This document shows, piece after piece, positions 45,810-57,047 of a stretch of 64,000 nucleotides of DNA (position 1 is the first letter of the stretch; each line of letters starts with the position of its first letter). Made by a program: the position numbers and the translations under genes. The DNA comes from Glandiceps talaboti (lineage: Eukaryota; Hemichordata; Enteropneusta; Spengelidae), in assembly GCF_964340395.1 (NCBI RefSeq), contig NC_135552.1, positions 7,752,494-7,816,493 of the forward strand, given 5' to 3'. The notes below the pieces were generated by a model. That model saw only the letters and a list, made by a program, of their open reading frames with translations, was not told where the DNA came from and did not search any database.

Positions 45810-48133
45810 TAGCTCCGCTGTCAGCGAAAGCTGAAAGCGTAGCTTTAGGTATAGGTGGGTATTGAGGTATAGAGAGTAGAGTGAATCATAGGTGTCCGTC
45901 AAACTTTTATATTTTTACTATCTACTCCGGAAGTGACAGTCAGAATTCTTCGATATTTGGTGTGCATGTTCCCTTGGGGGAGGCTATTCAGATTTGTTCA
46001 TGCCAAGTTGATCTGTGCCATTTTCAATTTTTTATGATTTTTTTTCATAAAATGTCATTTTCATCAACTCCTTGAAAGCCTCTTATTAGATTGCTTTGAT
46101 ATCTGGCGTGTAGATGCGCAGGGGGTAGCTTACTCAGATTTGTTAATTTCAAGTCAGCACATCCTCATTTTTATTTTTTATGATTTTTTTTTGGTAATTT
46201 GAAAAAAAAATGAATATGTTAATGAGCATAATGACCGACGCCATATTGGAAATCAGTCGACGAGACTTTAAAGTAAACTGTCACTTTTCAAAAGACACTA
46301 TTGACGTCAAACAAGCAATGTAATATGTGCTATAGTCATAATTCTACGCATTGGGCGCCCAAATGACAAGCGTTTGTTCGAAACAGGGTTGTAAACTTCA
46401 AATCCAATTCTGCACCCTTCTACATAATCAGCCAGTCCGCAACATCCACATTTGCATACTCTATCCTGATTCGACCAGAAGCTGAAGGTGACCTCATTTG
46501 ACCGAGCGATTTTCCACAGCAAGTATCTTGAGTATCAACACAGGACGTTCTTGGTACTCACTAAAATCACACTTCAGACCCACTATAAAAGTGTGATGTT
46601 TTCAGATAACATGTAACTTGTAGTTAATTCTATATTGTCGTGCAATTTGGAATGACAGTGAACCAGAATTCAGACAACTTGCGTAAGGAAGGGCATGCCA
46701 GGCATGCGGTTGAAGTTATGGCCGACAGTTCACATGTAAAGTTAAACGACATGAACGTGTCTTGCCTTTCCAAAATGCAAATATTTGGCAAGTAAAAATA
46801 ATTAAAATAATTACAACTTTAATTTGGCTTCAGACTTTGCATTATGTTTTGCGTATCTTTCCCCGTTTTACATGTAAATCCGAAAAGGTTCTCTCTCATC
46901 ATGTCATCAGTGTCAGTGATCATACCGCGCGGGGCTGCTTTGAGTACGAGCGAAGTGAGGCATGTTGAGGTATTTTGTTGAGAATTATAAATATTGCGAA
47001 ATGTCAAGTACAAGGTTTAAATACAATGGAATGATGAAAAAAATGGCAGAGTCTGCTGACAGGCGCCGGTCACAAGAAACACTGTGAATTAAAAATATCA
47101 GACGATGTATGTATTAATCGCCGACAATCCACCCGTATGCACGATACGAGGGACTAACCCGGAAGCAAGTCGTTGTCAGCCATACGTTACAGTGGTAACA
47201 TCGTCCGAGAAATCGCTGCGTTCAGAGTGTCATTATTCACAGAATTGTTGTTTTCGAGTGAAAACCCATCTTGAATTGTATAGCTCTAACAAATGAAGAC
47301 ATTTCAAGTTATATTTTGAAAGTTGTATCGCTAGTTTGAGACGATTTTCTCACGTACTATAGTACTATCGAGGCTTACTTGGAAGTAGTAGGACCTTACT
47401 CCAGTTCATCGGGAAGTTTAGCCAGTCCGATAATTCTTTCTGGTTTAGTTTACAACACTTTTGATCACGCAGATTTTGTTGTTGTGATGAAAAGAAACAA
47501 AAAAAAAGATCATTTCAACCATTTCGTTGTGTTTTCTTTGTGAAAGGTAACCGAACATGAACGAGTGTTACCACTGTAACATATGGCTGAGAATGACTCT
47601 CTTCCGGGTACTTGAGATTGTCGCCGTACGGAAACTAAGATGGCGATTAATACATTTCTTCCCTATATATATATCTACCACAACTAGTACAAGTTGAATG
47701 TTGTTGACTTTGTAAATTTGTTAGAAAATTGAAATTCAAATTGCCTCAAAATTATTTTAGATCCCTAGTTTATTTCATTCATCATTACAATTTTCCAGGG
47801 TTACAGCTGTAAGACACTGGAATTATTTATAGCCAACCTCAAAATCCTCTTTTTTTCTTTTTCTTGTGTGCATTTCCCAGTCATTTTTTTCTGAGATTTT
47901 GTGCAATTTTTCATAACAGTAGATTTTTGTCATAAAATGGTGACTATGGTATAAAAGTACAATACATTACCAACTTCTGTGTAAAATGTGTTTTATAGTG
48001 AGACATCATATGAAACCACTAACCACTTTATTGCATCGCTAAAACAAAACTGCATAGTGAAGAGCTGAAGACCTGAACCACTTCTACATGTCACCAAAAT
48101 AAAAAATTAAATTTAAAAAAAACAGCGGAGCTA
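45810..48133. mobile_element. Candidate composite mobile element with 12-bp inverted ends
   Basis: TAGCTCCGCTGT at 45810-45821 and its exact reverse complement at 48122-48133 bound about 2.3 kb. Inside, a diverged block of about 105 bp occurs twice in direct order (about 45941-46050 and 46094-46200, each ending in a T-run), and a ~90-bp inverted repeat lies at 47109-47199 and 47567-47655. The interior is GC-richer than its flanks. No transposase-like frame is visible (longest about 70 codons) and I see no clear target duplication. It may be one non-autonomous element or several nested ones; I cannot name the family. Confidence 0.45.
47109..47655. repeat. Internal inverted repeat, ~90-bp arms
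   Basis: Left arm 47109-47199 and right arm 47567-47655 share ATGTATTAATCGCC at their outer ends and TTACAGTGGTAAC at their inner ends, with some mismatches and small gaps between. The spacer is about 370 bp. It could be a foldback element nested in the larger repeat. Confidence 0.65.
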
Positions 48134-48650
48134 TTCTGACCGATAGGTCGCTTGTTATATGCTCGATATGAACAAATTACCAACCAACTCATAAAAATGA
48201 TCTTGTCTTTAACCTCCTAAAACTAATCAAGTACTAGTAGTAGTTGTTTGTTATAGTGACTTGTGACATTTTACAATTGGTCAATTGGAAACAAATGCAC
48301 CGTTTTGATCTTTCTACTACAGACTTTCATCACGCAATAATTTATGTACTCAGTGTTAATGTCTCCGAAACTGGCAGAGTAATACATGTATGTCCACAGT
48401 AGTCAAAACCATAGCTGCATGTACATCTGTTGTACATCCTTTGGTATGGTCACCCATACACAATTTCTTGTGACATACCAAAATCTATGGACTGTAAGAT
48501 GTGTCTTATAGACTACACAATTTGGAGATCCTCTATTTGTGTTTAATATGTGACAACTTACAAGAAAACTTTGATTGACCCATTATGAAATATGCCCATT
48601 GGGCACTTGCCCTAAGTTACTGGACCAGGTGTAATTACTTCCTTATGATA
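48134..48650. other. Intergenic sequence
   Basis: Nothing recognised apart from two short TACATGTA-type words. No gene. Confidence 0.5.
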
Positions 48651-48658
48651 CAAGTCAT

Positions 48659-48829
48659 CAGTGTGCCCTCTAATAATAGCCAAATTTTGTTGTTGTGGGT
48701 CAGTATGATAAAAACTGGCATTGCTTGTGAGTCACCAAATAGGAAGACATACAGGAACACCAAATTTTGGTGCATCACTTGAAATTGTGTGCATCAGTGG
48801 CACGTCAGATTGGCTTAGAGGGCACACCA
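48659..48829 (+). mobile_element. hAT-like MITE, copy 1
   Basis: A 171-bp element starts CAGTGTGCCCTCTAA and ends TTAGAGGGCACACCA, forming inverted ends. It is flanked by CAAGTCAT (48651-48658) and CAAGTCGT (48830-48837), an 8-bp target duplication with one mismatch, the hAT hallmark. No coding capacity. Confidence 0.8.
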
Positions 48830-48837
48830 CAAGTCGT

Positions 48838-49493
48838 AATGTGGTCTTACATGTACCTTGTCAAGCTATCCCAATAAATGATTATAACTTGAATAAAAAA
48901 CATGTCAAGTCTGCATACTACCCTACATGTACAATGTATGACAAATGAAATGACTGTAATTGAAGTACATAGTCCAATTGGACTCACAAAGAAAAAAACC
49001 ATCTAAAATCATGTGGATTTGTACAAATGTACCTTGAAGTAAGTAGTATATAATAACATATACAGTATCTGGGTGCACCCAAGCAGATCTGTTGTTTAGT
49101 TTTTTTTCTAAATGTAATGTTATAGATTTAACACCTACTAGTTTATGTTTGGATATGTTTCAGTAAGTATTAACAATAAAATAATTCTGAAAAAATGTTC
49201 AGATCTGAAACGTGCGTTTTAACTGTAATTACTAACTTTCCATGAGTGTACGTACTTGTGCTTATTAAAATTGATAACATGTGAATTGTTACAGGTATAC
49301 ATGTACTTAAAGTATGGGTGAAAAGGGGAGTGGCCTTCAATTTTTACATGCGTTTTTTTGTGATGTACTTCCCCAGAGTAGTTAGAAGTGGACTGATCCA
49401 CATACAGATGAAATTAAAAGTAGAGTCCATTTTTAGGTGTGAGTAGGTGGGCCAGCTCTATGTAAACACAATGTAAAAACATTTATTGGTTTG
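48838..49493. other. Upstream flank of TLR-E
   Basis: AT-rich with no gene. It should carry distal TLR-E regulatory sequence; nothing specific is recognised. Confidence 0.5.
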
Positions 49494-49524
49494 TTTCACA
49501 TCCTGCTTTCGTGCAATATTTAAG
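49494..49524 (+). promoter_or_regulatory. Candidate TLR-E core promoter
   Basis: TTTCACATCC (49494-49503) resembles the ETS-IRF-like words upstream of TLR-C and TLR-D, with GGAT in place of GGAA on the other strand. TATTTAAG (49517-49524) is a TATA-like element 54 bp before the ATG at 49578. The open frame reaches upstream to a GTG at 49539, which is unlikely to be used. Confidence 0.3.
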
Positions 49525-49577
49525 TCACCTTTGATCATGTGAGATACATTCAGTGTTTTTCACAGCGAGATAGAAAC

Positions 49578-52484
49578 ATGGCTGTTATCCGAAGCATTCT
49601 TTATGTGATATTTCCAATGGTTTATTTACAATCTGTTACTGGAGGAGTACCTGAGACAGTGCCCTGGAAAGTGTACAGAGAAACAGAAGTACGCATTGAT
49701 TATAAGATACATGACATTCCAAGAAACTTGCCAGAAAACCTGACTCAACTCATCCTGGTTGAGAACAACTTAAAGCAACTCCAGTCAGGAAGTTTTGCAA
49801 ACCTGAAAAGACTGACAACGCTGAAGATTGAAAACAACCCCATTGAGTCTATAGAACGAGAATCCTTTGATGGTTTGCCTATGCTGGCCAACCTCAGCAT
49901 CAGCTGCCCAAAAGCAACAACAGACTTTAAAGAATGTCACCCTGATATCTATCCAGATGTGTTTTTTGGATTGCAAATGCTGACCACTCTGAGATTAGTT
50001 CAGTTGGGCATCAAAGAACTGAAACGAGACTTCTTCAAATATATACCTGAGTTACATGTTGTTGAACTTGATCATAATCCTATTGAAATCATTGAGCATG
50101 ATGCATTTGACCTTCTACAGGGTTTGGAAGTACTGAGTCTGAATTACAACTTCCTAAGCTATCTTCCACCAGATGTTTTCAGCAAACTTGTGAATCTAAA
50201 GAAATTGTATTTGTATCCAACAAGACTGAGAAGTATACCATCAGATGCCTTATCTGCCTTGAAGAATCTCCAGGTGTTGTATATTGCTGGTAATTTTACA
50301 AGCCTCGGATTTAAGAAACCCATAAAAGAACTGAAATTTCTGCAGGAAGTATCTATTAACGCAATATATAGCAAGACAGTGACTGAATATGACGAGGGTG
50401 AAGCTAATATTCCACTTTCAGATGGTGGGTTTTCAAATCTTCCTACAAAATTATTGGTTGTTCAAAATATTTATCTTCATTTAATACCAAATGATATAAG
50501 ACCGCGTGACAAATTCATCTCGAACAAGACTATTTTTTTTGCAAATACAGTGAACATTTCTTTGTCGGGAATTATTGATGGCCATAGTTGTGACATTCGT
50601 CGTCTGAAGTACCTCCCCTCACAGCTTAGAGTACTAAACTTATCTAACAACAAATTTGAAAGCATCCATGCCAAAGCCTTCAGAAGTGTGGTAGAGCTCA
50701 GACACTTGAATCTTAGTACAAATTTATTAATTTTCATTCACAAGGATGCCTTTATTGGCCTTAAGAAATTGGAAGTTCTAGATCTTTCTGGTAACCGACT
50801 AAGCCATTCTGCCATTTTGTCCTTAAATGCGTTCTCATGTTTAACATCCACACATTCATGTAAACTTAGAGTTCTTATTATTTCAAAGAACAGAAATTTG
50901 AATGCTGATGTTAGAAATACATCGGAGCTATTTCATTTCAGTTTATTGCGTAACTTAAAAGAGTTGGTATTGAAATCTATGGAACTTTCTAGTAAAAGTT
51001 CTCTTGTTGAAGAAAGCATTTGTGGAATGCCAAATATAGAAAATGTGAAACTGCAGTCTAATGCCTTTCATAGTTTACTTCCAAAGTGTGTACAAACACT
51101 GACATCTGTGAAATCGTTGGACCTATCTTACAACCCCTTGATTCCAGGTTATTGTCCTCGTGGTATAGGTAACTTATCAATGTTTCCAGATTTACAGTAC
51201 CTCAATCTTGCTGGTAAAAAGTTTGATCTAAGAATACTACAAGGTGCCCATTCTTTACGAGTTCTTGTTGTTAGCAATAAACTTGAATATTCATCCGAAG
51301 AGGAATGGGATAATAAATTTATTACTACATGGCAGAAGTTGCAACTGAATTTCACAAAACTCAGTACTCTGATACTTGGCCATACCAGAATTTCATATAT
51401 TTCACAGTATTTTTTTGACTCGATTTCACATGTCAGAAAACTTATCTTGAACGACAACAAGTTGAATTTTATTGACATGTCAATGTTTGTAAATCTCACC
51501 CAGCTAGAATACTTAGACTTGAGTAAAAATGAGGTAGGTACCATTAATGGAAGCATGTGGCATCTGCCTCACCTGGAAATATTGATACTATCAGACAATT
51601 ATTTGACTACCATCCCAAAGTATTTCACTGACAAGAAATTTCTTCCACGGTTACGAATTCTAGATTTGACATACAATCCTTTCATATGTGATTGTCAGTT
51701 GAGTTGGTTTAGGAAGTGGATACATTGGGATAATGTGATACAAGTGACAAATTTTAATTCTTACCGTTGTACCGAAGCAAACAGTAACAGTAAGGGGAGT
51801 CTTCCAAAAATGTATGTGAGAGAGTTTAATCCATGGATGTTATCAGATTGCGAATCATTTCTTCATGTATATTTGGCAGTTGGTTTAGCGTGTTCTGTTG
51901 TTACGATAGTAGTAGTTGCAGGACTTTGTTTCTATAAACGATGGAGTCTCTGCTATGTTTTGCTTTGGATTCAGAGGTGCATGTATTGTAGGCGAGGGGG
52001 ATACAACCGTCTTGAGGGGCAAAATAGGGAATTTGATGTATATGTGTATTATGATGACAATAGTGATGCCGATAGGGAGTGGATCAATGATGAGTTAATA
52101 GCAAATTTGGAACCCAGATTTAGATTGTGTGTAGATTTTAGAGATTGGCCTGGTGGAGGATTTCGTTTAGATCACATCATTGAAAGCATCAGAGATAGCA
52201 AGAAAACAATAATCCTTTTGACTCCAAACTTTGCTAACACTGGATGGTGTGAATTTGTACTAGAAACAGCTCTACTTGAAGCTGTTGAAGAAAAACGGGA
52301 CATTGTAATTCCTGTGATTCTGGAACCTATCCCAGCTACTGACTTATCCTTACCATTACGGAATCTCTTCATGAGGAGAGCACCAATAAGCTGGCCCCGA
52401 AGACCTAGAGAAGAACCCAGAAATTTATTCTGGGCCAAACTTAGAGCTGCCTTAGAAAGACCATCCTCTACAAGTACTGTATAA
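49578..52484 (+). CDS. Toll-like receptor E with a divergent TIR (intronless)
   Basis: Encodes 968 residues from the ATG at 49578, which precedes a signal peptide (AVIRSILYVIFPMVYLQSV). The ectodomain belongs with B-D: cap PWKVYRETEVRIDY without LRRNT cysteines, LRRs to about 699, LRRCT about 700-757 (CDCQLSWFRKW), membrane segment about 762-787. The juxtamembrane part has extra Cys and Trp (LWIQRCMYCRRGG). The TIR (817-968) is unlike its neighbours: box 1 is FDVYVYY not FDAFVSY, the BB loop is RDWPGGG not NFIPGR so the key proline shifts by one, and WCxxE becomes WCEFV. Box 3 FW is kept. The C-terminus STSTV replaces the PSKVDRI tail. It may use other adaptors or act as a decoy. AATAAA at 52765-52770. 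Confidence 0.94.
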   Translation: MAVIRSILYVIFPMVYLQSVTGGVPETVPWKVYRETEVRIDYKIHDIPRNLPENLTQLILVENNLKQLQSGSFANLKRLTTLKIENNPIESIERESFDGLPMLANLSISCPKATTDFKECHPDIYPDVFFGLQMLTTLRLVQLGIKELKRDFFKYIPELHVVELDHNPIEIIEHDAFDLLQGLEVLSLNYNFLSYLPPDVFSKLVNLKKLYLYPTRLRSIPSDALSALKNLQVLYIAGNFTSLGFKKPIKELKFLQEVSINAIYSKTVTEYDEGEANIPLSDGGFSNLPTKLLVVQNIYLHLIPNDIRPRDKFISNKTIFFANTVNISLSGIIDGHSCDIRRLKYLPSQLRVLNLSNNKFESIHAKAFRSVVELRHLNLSTNLLIFIHKDAFIGLKKLEVLDLSGNRLSHSAILSLNAFSCLTSTHSCKLRVLIISKNRNLNADVRNTSELFHFSLLRNLKELVLKSMELSSKSSLVEESICGMPNIENVKLQSNAFHSLLPKCVQTLTSVKSLDLSYNPLIPGYCPRGIGNLSMFPDLQYLNLAGKKFDLRILQGAHSLRVLVVSNKLEYSSEEEWDNKFITTWQKLQLNFTKLSTLILGHTRISYISQYFFDSISHVRKLILNDNKLNFIDMSMFVNLTQLEYLDLSKNEVGTINGSMWHLPHLEILILSDNYLTTIPKYFTDKKFLPRLRILDLTYNPFICDCQLSWFRKWIHWDNVIQVTNFNSYRCTEANSNSKGSLPKMYVREFNPWMLSDCESFLHVYLAVGLACSVVTIVVVAGLCFYKRWSLCYVLLWIQRCMYCRRGGYNRLEGQNREFDVYVYYDDNSDADREWINDELIANLEPRFRLCVDFRDWPGGGFRLDHIIESIRDSKKTIILLTPNFANTGWCEFVLETALLEAVEEKRDIVIPVILEPIPATDLSLPLRNLFMRRAPISWPRRPREEPRNLFWAKLRAALERPSSTSTV

Positions 52485-54858
52485 ATGTCATTGGCCACAC
52501 CTGTGAATTTATATATAATTGATGTGCCACCCAATCTGGACAGCGCCCTCTATGTCAGTGTCTGCCATGATGTAGGAAGTAACCATTCTATTGTAATAGT
52601 AACAAGAACTACTACTAGTATTAGTTAGTAATAGATTAAATAAGCTCTTATTTCATATCAAAGATGTTGTAATGTATCAAGTTGTATCATTATAATTGGG
52701 AAACTTTTTAAAGCATTAACAGTTGTCATTTTGTGCAAACTTTATCTTTAACCAGCTGGACATTAATAAATGAATTTGACGGACATCTACATGTGTAGTG
52801 ATGTGATTAATTTATACAGTGTTATGAAAAATAATAGCCTCATAGACATCAGTGATTGTTGATATGACACATGTGAACAGTAGTGTGTTGAAATATATGG
52901 TGCATTTGAATGAATCAGTTCCCTTTGGTAAATGCAGTTTTCTGCATGTTGCTGTTTTTACCTACATGTACATTGTAGACTAGTGCAAGTCTCCTGTTCG
53001 GACTTCCTGTCTAATACTTTAATAAATACATGTAACATTATAACTGAACAGTTTTAGAATAGTAAATATACAAACTTGTAACTGAACAAGACTCTGATTA
53101 TGAAGTTAGACTTTTCACCCTTTTCTTATATAACTTCTCATATTTCAATTTATTTTATGTCTGGCCAAGTATATAACTATTATACTAGCACTACTTCTGA
53201 GTGTTACAAGTAATAATATGTTAATTAGGTTTAAATATGATTTTGTGCAGCATGTTGAAATATTATGTAGTGTAGTCTGAGCAGAATTATGATAGATTGT
53301 CTACAATGTATGTATATATCAAATGCACAGCTGTGAACTCTGAGGGCCTTCACATTTATCAGTGTTGGGAATTCTGAAGTCCTCCACATGATTTATCATT
53401 GCATTCCTTTCAACAATGTATCCTTTCAGAAATTCCTATAGGATATGATTATAGGTATGCCATCACAGTAAACCTTAGTCATAAATGTCAAACCTTTCAA
53501 AATTACATTAGCAAATATGTTGATACTTATGTACTTTGTTATTTTCATTGCTAACTGTACACATATACTCTAGTACTAGGCCACACGTCTACCCCAACAT
53601 TGGAAGGGTTACATGGGTATTAATCTTTATAGACAGGGATATCATGGGTTTTGTGGATCGGGGTTGTAGGGGATACTAGGGCGTGACCTTGGAAGGACCC
53701 AAAAACCATATTATTACACCTCAATATCTTACACAAGCTGTCATTGGTTAATGGAATTACATCACCTTCTCTAAATAGACTATTTCCTGCGTGGTATCTG
53801 CGCATGCAAAGAGTATTGCCTAGTACTATTGCCCACTGGAGTTATTTCAACTGTTGTGCATCTATTCTGCACATGTTTTCAGTGTTATGTACTCGAGATT
53901 ACAAAATCACTACAGTGAAACAGGAAATTTGACCAAATATAATTACAAATGAGCTGTAGGAACACTCAAACTCCGCAAATAATGCCATGTCTGCATTCTA
54001 TACAGTTTGGAATGCACCATGATGAAAGTGAAAACTTTTCTATCAATGACAGATGGTGATGATGAACAATGAATGCACATGTGAATGATTGGGCTAGGGC
54101 AATATCACAATTTAATTCCTGCCCGTTGTCACTCTTCACTGAAATTTTGATGATGTGTTCGGTTTTGGTAAAGAGTGCCAACCTTTGGGCTAGCATGATG
54201 ATTACATTGTAATATTGCCATTGCTGGCATGTTATTATTTAAGTCCTGAGGTAAGCAAAATCCATATCCGCTAAAGGTTTTATTGTATACCCTGTGGAGT
54301 GTTAAAATACATTAGAGTGGTTCAGTAATACTGGCCTTATTTGGGCAAAGTGTGCCTGGGTGAATGTGAGGGCGCTGTCCCCCATTGAATTACAATGGAA
54401 GCAATATGGATGTTATACTAGATTAATATTCTGGGTAAGCTGTACATATATGTAGTCTGAAATTGGTTGTTCTTGTGATATCATTAATAAACTTTATTTC
54501 GGAGGGAGAAATGCAACAATGTACAAATTATTAAATAGCTTAAAAAAAGAATAGAAATTAAATGACAAACATAAAAGTCACCCAAATACAATATTTCAAT
54601 GGCTTTCAAAGAGATAAAGTTAACAATACATGTAGTCATGTACTACTACAATGTATATCTATTCTAGATATTTGTTCTCTATGCTATCAGTTATGTAGAT
54701 TGAGTGTGTGAACGAATTAAGTGCAAACTTCCAAAGCTGAATACTGTGCTGTTTAGGATAAAGTATGTAAATTAAATGAAATATGCAAGAATAAAATAAA
54801 GAATTCACATGCACACAGTGGACAACCCTTTCAACAAGAAATCAAAAATGTGTATTGC
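52485..54858. other. Intergenic region TLR-E to TLR-F, first part
   Basis: Contains a GAGGGCGCTGT word on the minus strand (52540-52550), one on plus (54368-54378), and possible polyadenylation signals (52765-52770 and near 53022). A somewhat GC-richer segment at 53590-53930 is not recognised. No gene. Confidence 0.5.
52542..52556 (-). promoter_or_regulatory. Weak CTCF-like motif
   Basis: The minus strand reads GACATAGAGGGCGCT. The core AGAGGGCGCT fits, but the first four positions do not. It lies about 60 bp after the TLR-E stop, a position like the site after TLR-B. Confidence 0.2.
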
Positions 54859-54866
54859 CTTGCAGA

Positions 54867-55043
54867 CAGTGTGCCATAACATGATAATGATAGCCACATT
54901 TTGTTGTTGTGAGTCAAAATGATAAAAACTGGCTTTTCTTGTGGGTCACCACATAGTAAGAGATAGGGGCACAACAAATTTTGGTGCATCACTAGGAATT
55001 GTGTGTGTCATTGGCACTTCAAATTGGCTTAGCGGGCACACTG
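54867..55043 (+). mobile_element. hAT-like MITE, copy 2
   Basis: A 177-bp relative of the element at 48659, starting CAGTGTGCC and ending GGGCACACTG. It is flanked by CTTGCAGA (54859-54866) and CTTGCAGG (55044-55051), an 8-bp duplication with one mismatch. Confidence 0.82.
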
Positions 55044-55051
55044 CTTGCAGG

Positions 55052-56995
55052 GTATACAGACTACCAACTTCTATTATACCACTGTTTTATATGAAATCAA
55101 ATAAAATTTAAGATTGATGCAGCCATAACCATGTTACTAAATCCAGAATGGATTTATTTCAAACTTCTGTGTTCTTGGTGTACTTTTTTCATTTTTTCCC
55201 CTGTGAGTGAAAATTCAACCCAAAACTCACCAACAGTTTCTAATCCTTCACCAATGCTATATTTGACTACTTGTTAATTGTGCTGACTCAGCAATAAAAG
55301 TGCACTTATCCGGAAGTAGATTGGAACCAGTATATATCTGACACACTTGTTAGAAGCTGTGTAGCGAGTCAGTCAATGCAGTGAGGCCTACTATGTCTCA
55401 TTTGCCGATGTAAAGACATTCTTCTGTGATCAACAACCTGTCAATCTTCTTTACATGTGCAAATACTTTTTTATAAACATTTGGAAATAAAACTATAATT
55501 TAGTATAAAACACACATCACGTTAGAGTTCATGTCATTTTTTCTTTCTTTCAAATTTATTGGTGGGAAAAATAAATCTTTTAACCAAATAATGGAACATA
55601 CCATGAAGGTTCAAAATGAATAAAAAATAAAATGACAGGCAAAATTCATCAAAAAACCTGCATCTCTACTTTAACTACATGTACTGGGCAATATAATATA
55701 TTACATGTAGTTCGACAGCAAGTACAATGAAAGTAATTGAGTTACCGTAACAAGGTTGCCACTACTGTGGCTTTAAAGAAAGATGGAAGCAGGTGGCGTG
55801 GATTTAGGACTAAGTTCCAGTCAGTCAAAAACCATCAAGAGGTACATATATTTTGTAGTACTGGCAGGATACTACTTGATACAATAGGCCTTTCCAAAAT
55901 TTGCCATGGTGCAGTGGCACTCTACTTCCTGTCTGTGTGTGCTTTGGGGGTATACATGGTGTAGGTTACAAGGTTAATCATAGAGCACTGCTGCTTTCCT
56001 TTATGTCTGAACAGTACAAAAAACATCCCTGATTTACACTTCTACAGAATACCAAGCAACATAGCTCTTCAGAAACAATACTATGAGGTGATGATTCCCC
56101 CAATTTGAGCGAGGGCGCTGTATTCTCAATTTCTTGTTTTGCAGTTGGAGTGGCCTATTGCACTATTTACTTTTTGACTGAATGGTGTATATTAATGATT
56201 AACTGTGTTTTGGAAATTCCCATGTACTATGTATGATGTAATACTTCATACTGGCATAACTCAACTCTGAAATGCCTACTGATATATGGATGCTTGATCA
56301 TTCATGAAATTTTCTGTTTGTGTAGAATAGTTAGTAACTCAAATGTTGGGATAGTTAAAGTACCAGGAAACTTTGCTTGCATTATGGATTGATGATAATG
56401 ATATTTTGAATGATTGACAATACTCGTCGTACTTACATAAATTGGGGAGCTACATTATACATGTATAATAACGTCTTACTTCTCTGGTCATTAATCTTTA
56501 CTTGATAGATTTTCTCTACTGTTCACCTTCTATGTTCCTGTGGTATTTTTTCATGAGTTATGAATCTGGAGAGAAGCTATTTTGCCCCCTCAACACGTAT
56601 AACCTTAAGAAAAGTTGACCCACTTATTTTGTGTGTAAAAAAAAATAACTTACATTTTTCAGAAGCATTCTTGCCATACATATGTTATGTTCACCTGACT
56701 TTGTTTGGTTACTCAGTTACCTTGTTTCCATGGTAATATCTGGTGTGTATATCTCACATATACCTTAAAATAACATATGTAGTCATCCCACTACAAGACA
56801 TGTTCTGAGTATACTGTGCAGCAAGAATCATAACTTTACAAACTTCCTGAAATATATATTAAAATTATCATTTCCTAATTAAAATGTCATGATTTTTGCA
56901 TGTGACATACAATGTATCAATTGTGATCCAGGGTGGAGTAAATGTATTGCTATCAGCTCATTTACCTTGCTATGTACTTCCTTCTTCCTGGTTCA
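55052..56995. other. Intergenic region, upstream flank of TLR-F
   Basis: One GAGGGCGCTGT word at 56111-56121. No exon or RNA gene is recognised; frames are short. Confidence 0.5.
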
Positions 56996-57001
56996 TTTAA
57001 A
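56996..57001 (+). promoter_or_regulatory. TATA-like element of TLR-F
   Basis: TTTAAA lies 47 bp before the ATG at 57048, following TACTTCCTTCTTCC, which has two ETS-type cores. The spacing resembles that of the TLR-B TATA box. Confidence 0.3.
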
Positions 57002-57047
57002 GTTACACTGTAGCCAAAACGGTGTACATTCTTGTAAGTAACAGATC

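Noticed and set aside
49539-49577. Upstream extension of the TLR-E frame (similarly 27081-27113 for B and 32216-32236 for C)
   Set aside because: The extensions begin with GTG, carry no signal peptide and overlap or nearly overlap TATA-like elements; the ATG ahead of the hydrophobic leader is preferred.
53620-53932. Overlapping ~60-codon frames in a GC-richer stretch between TLR-E and TLR-F
   Set aside because: Unusual composition, but no domain, splice structure or repeat ends; possibly an old element fragment.
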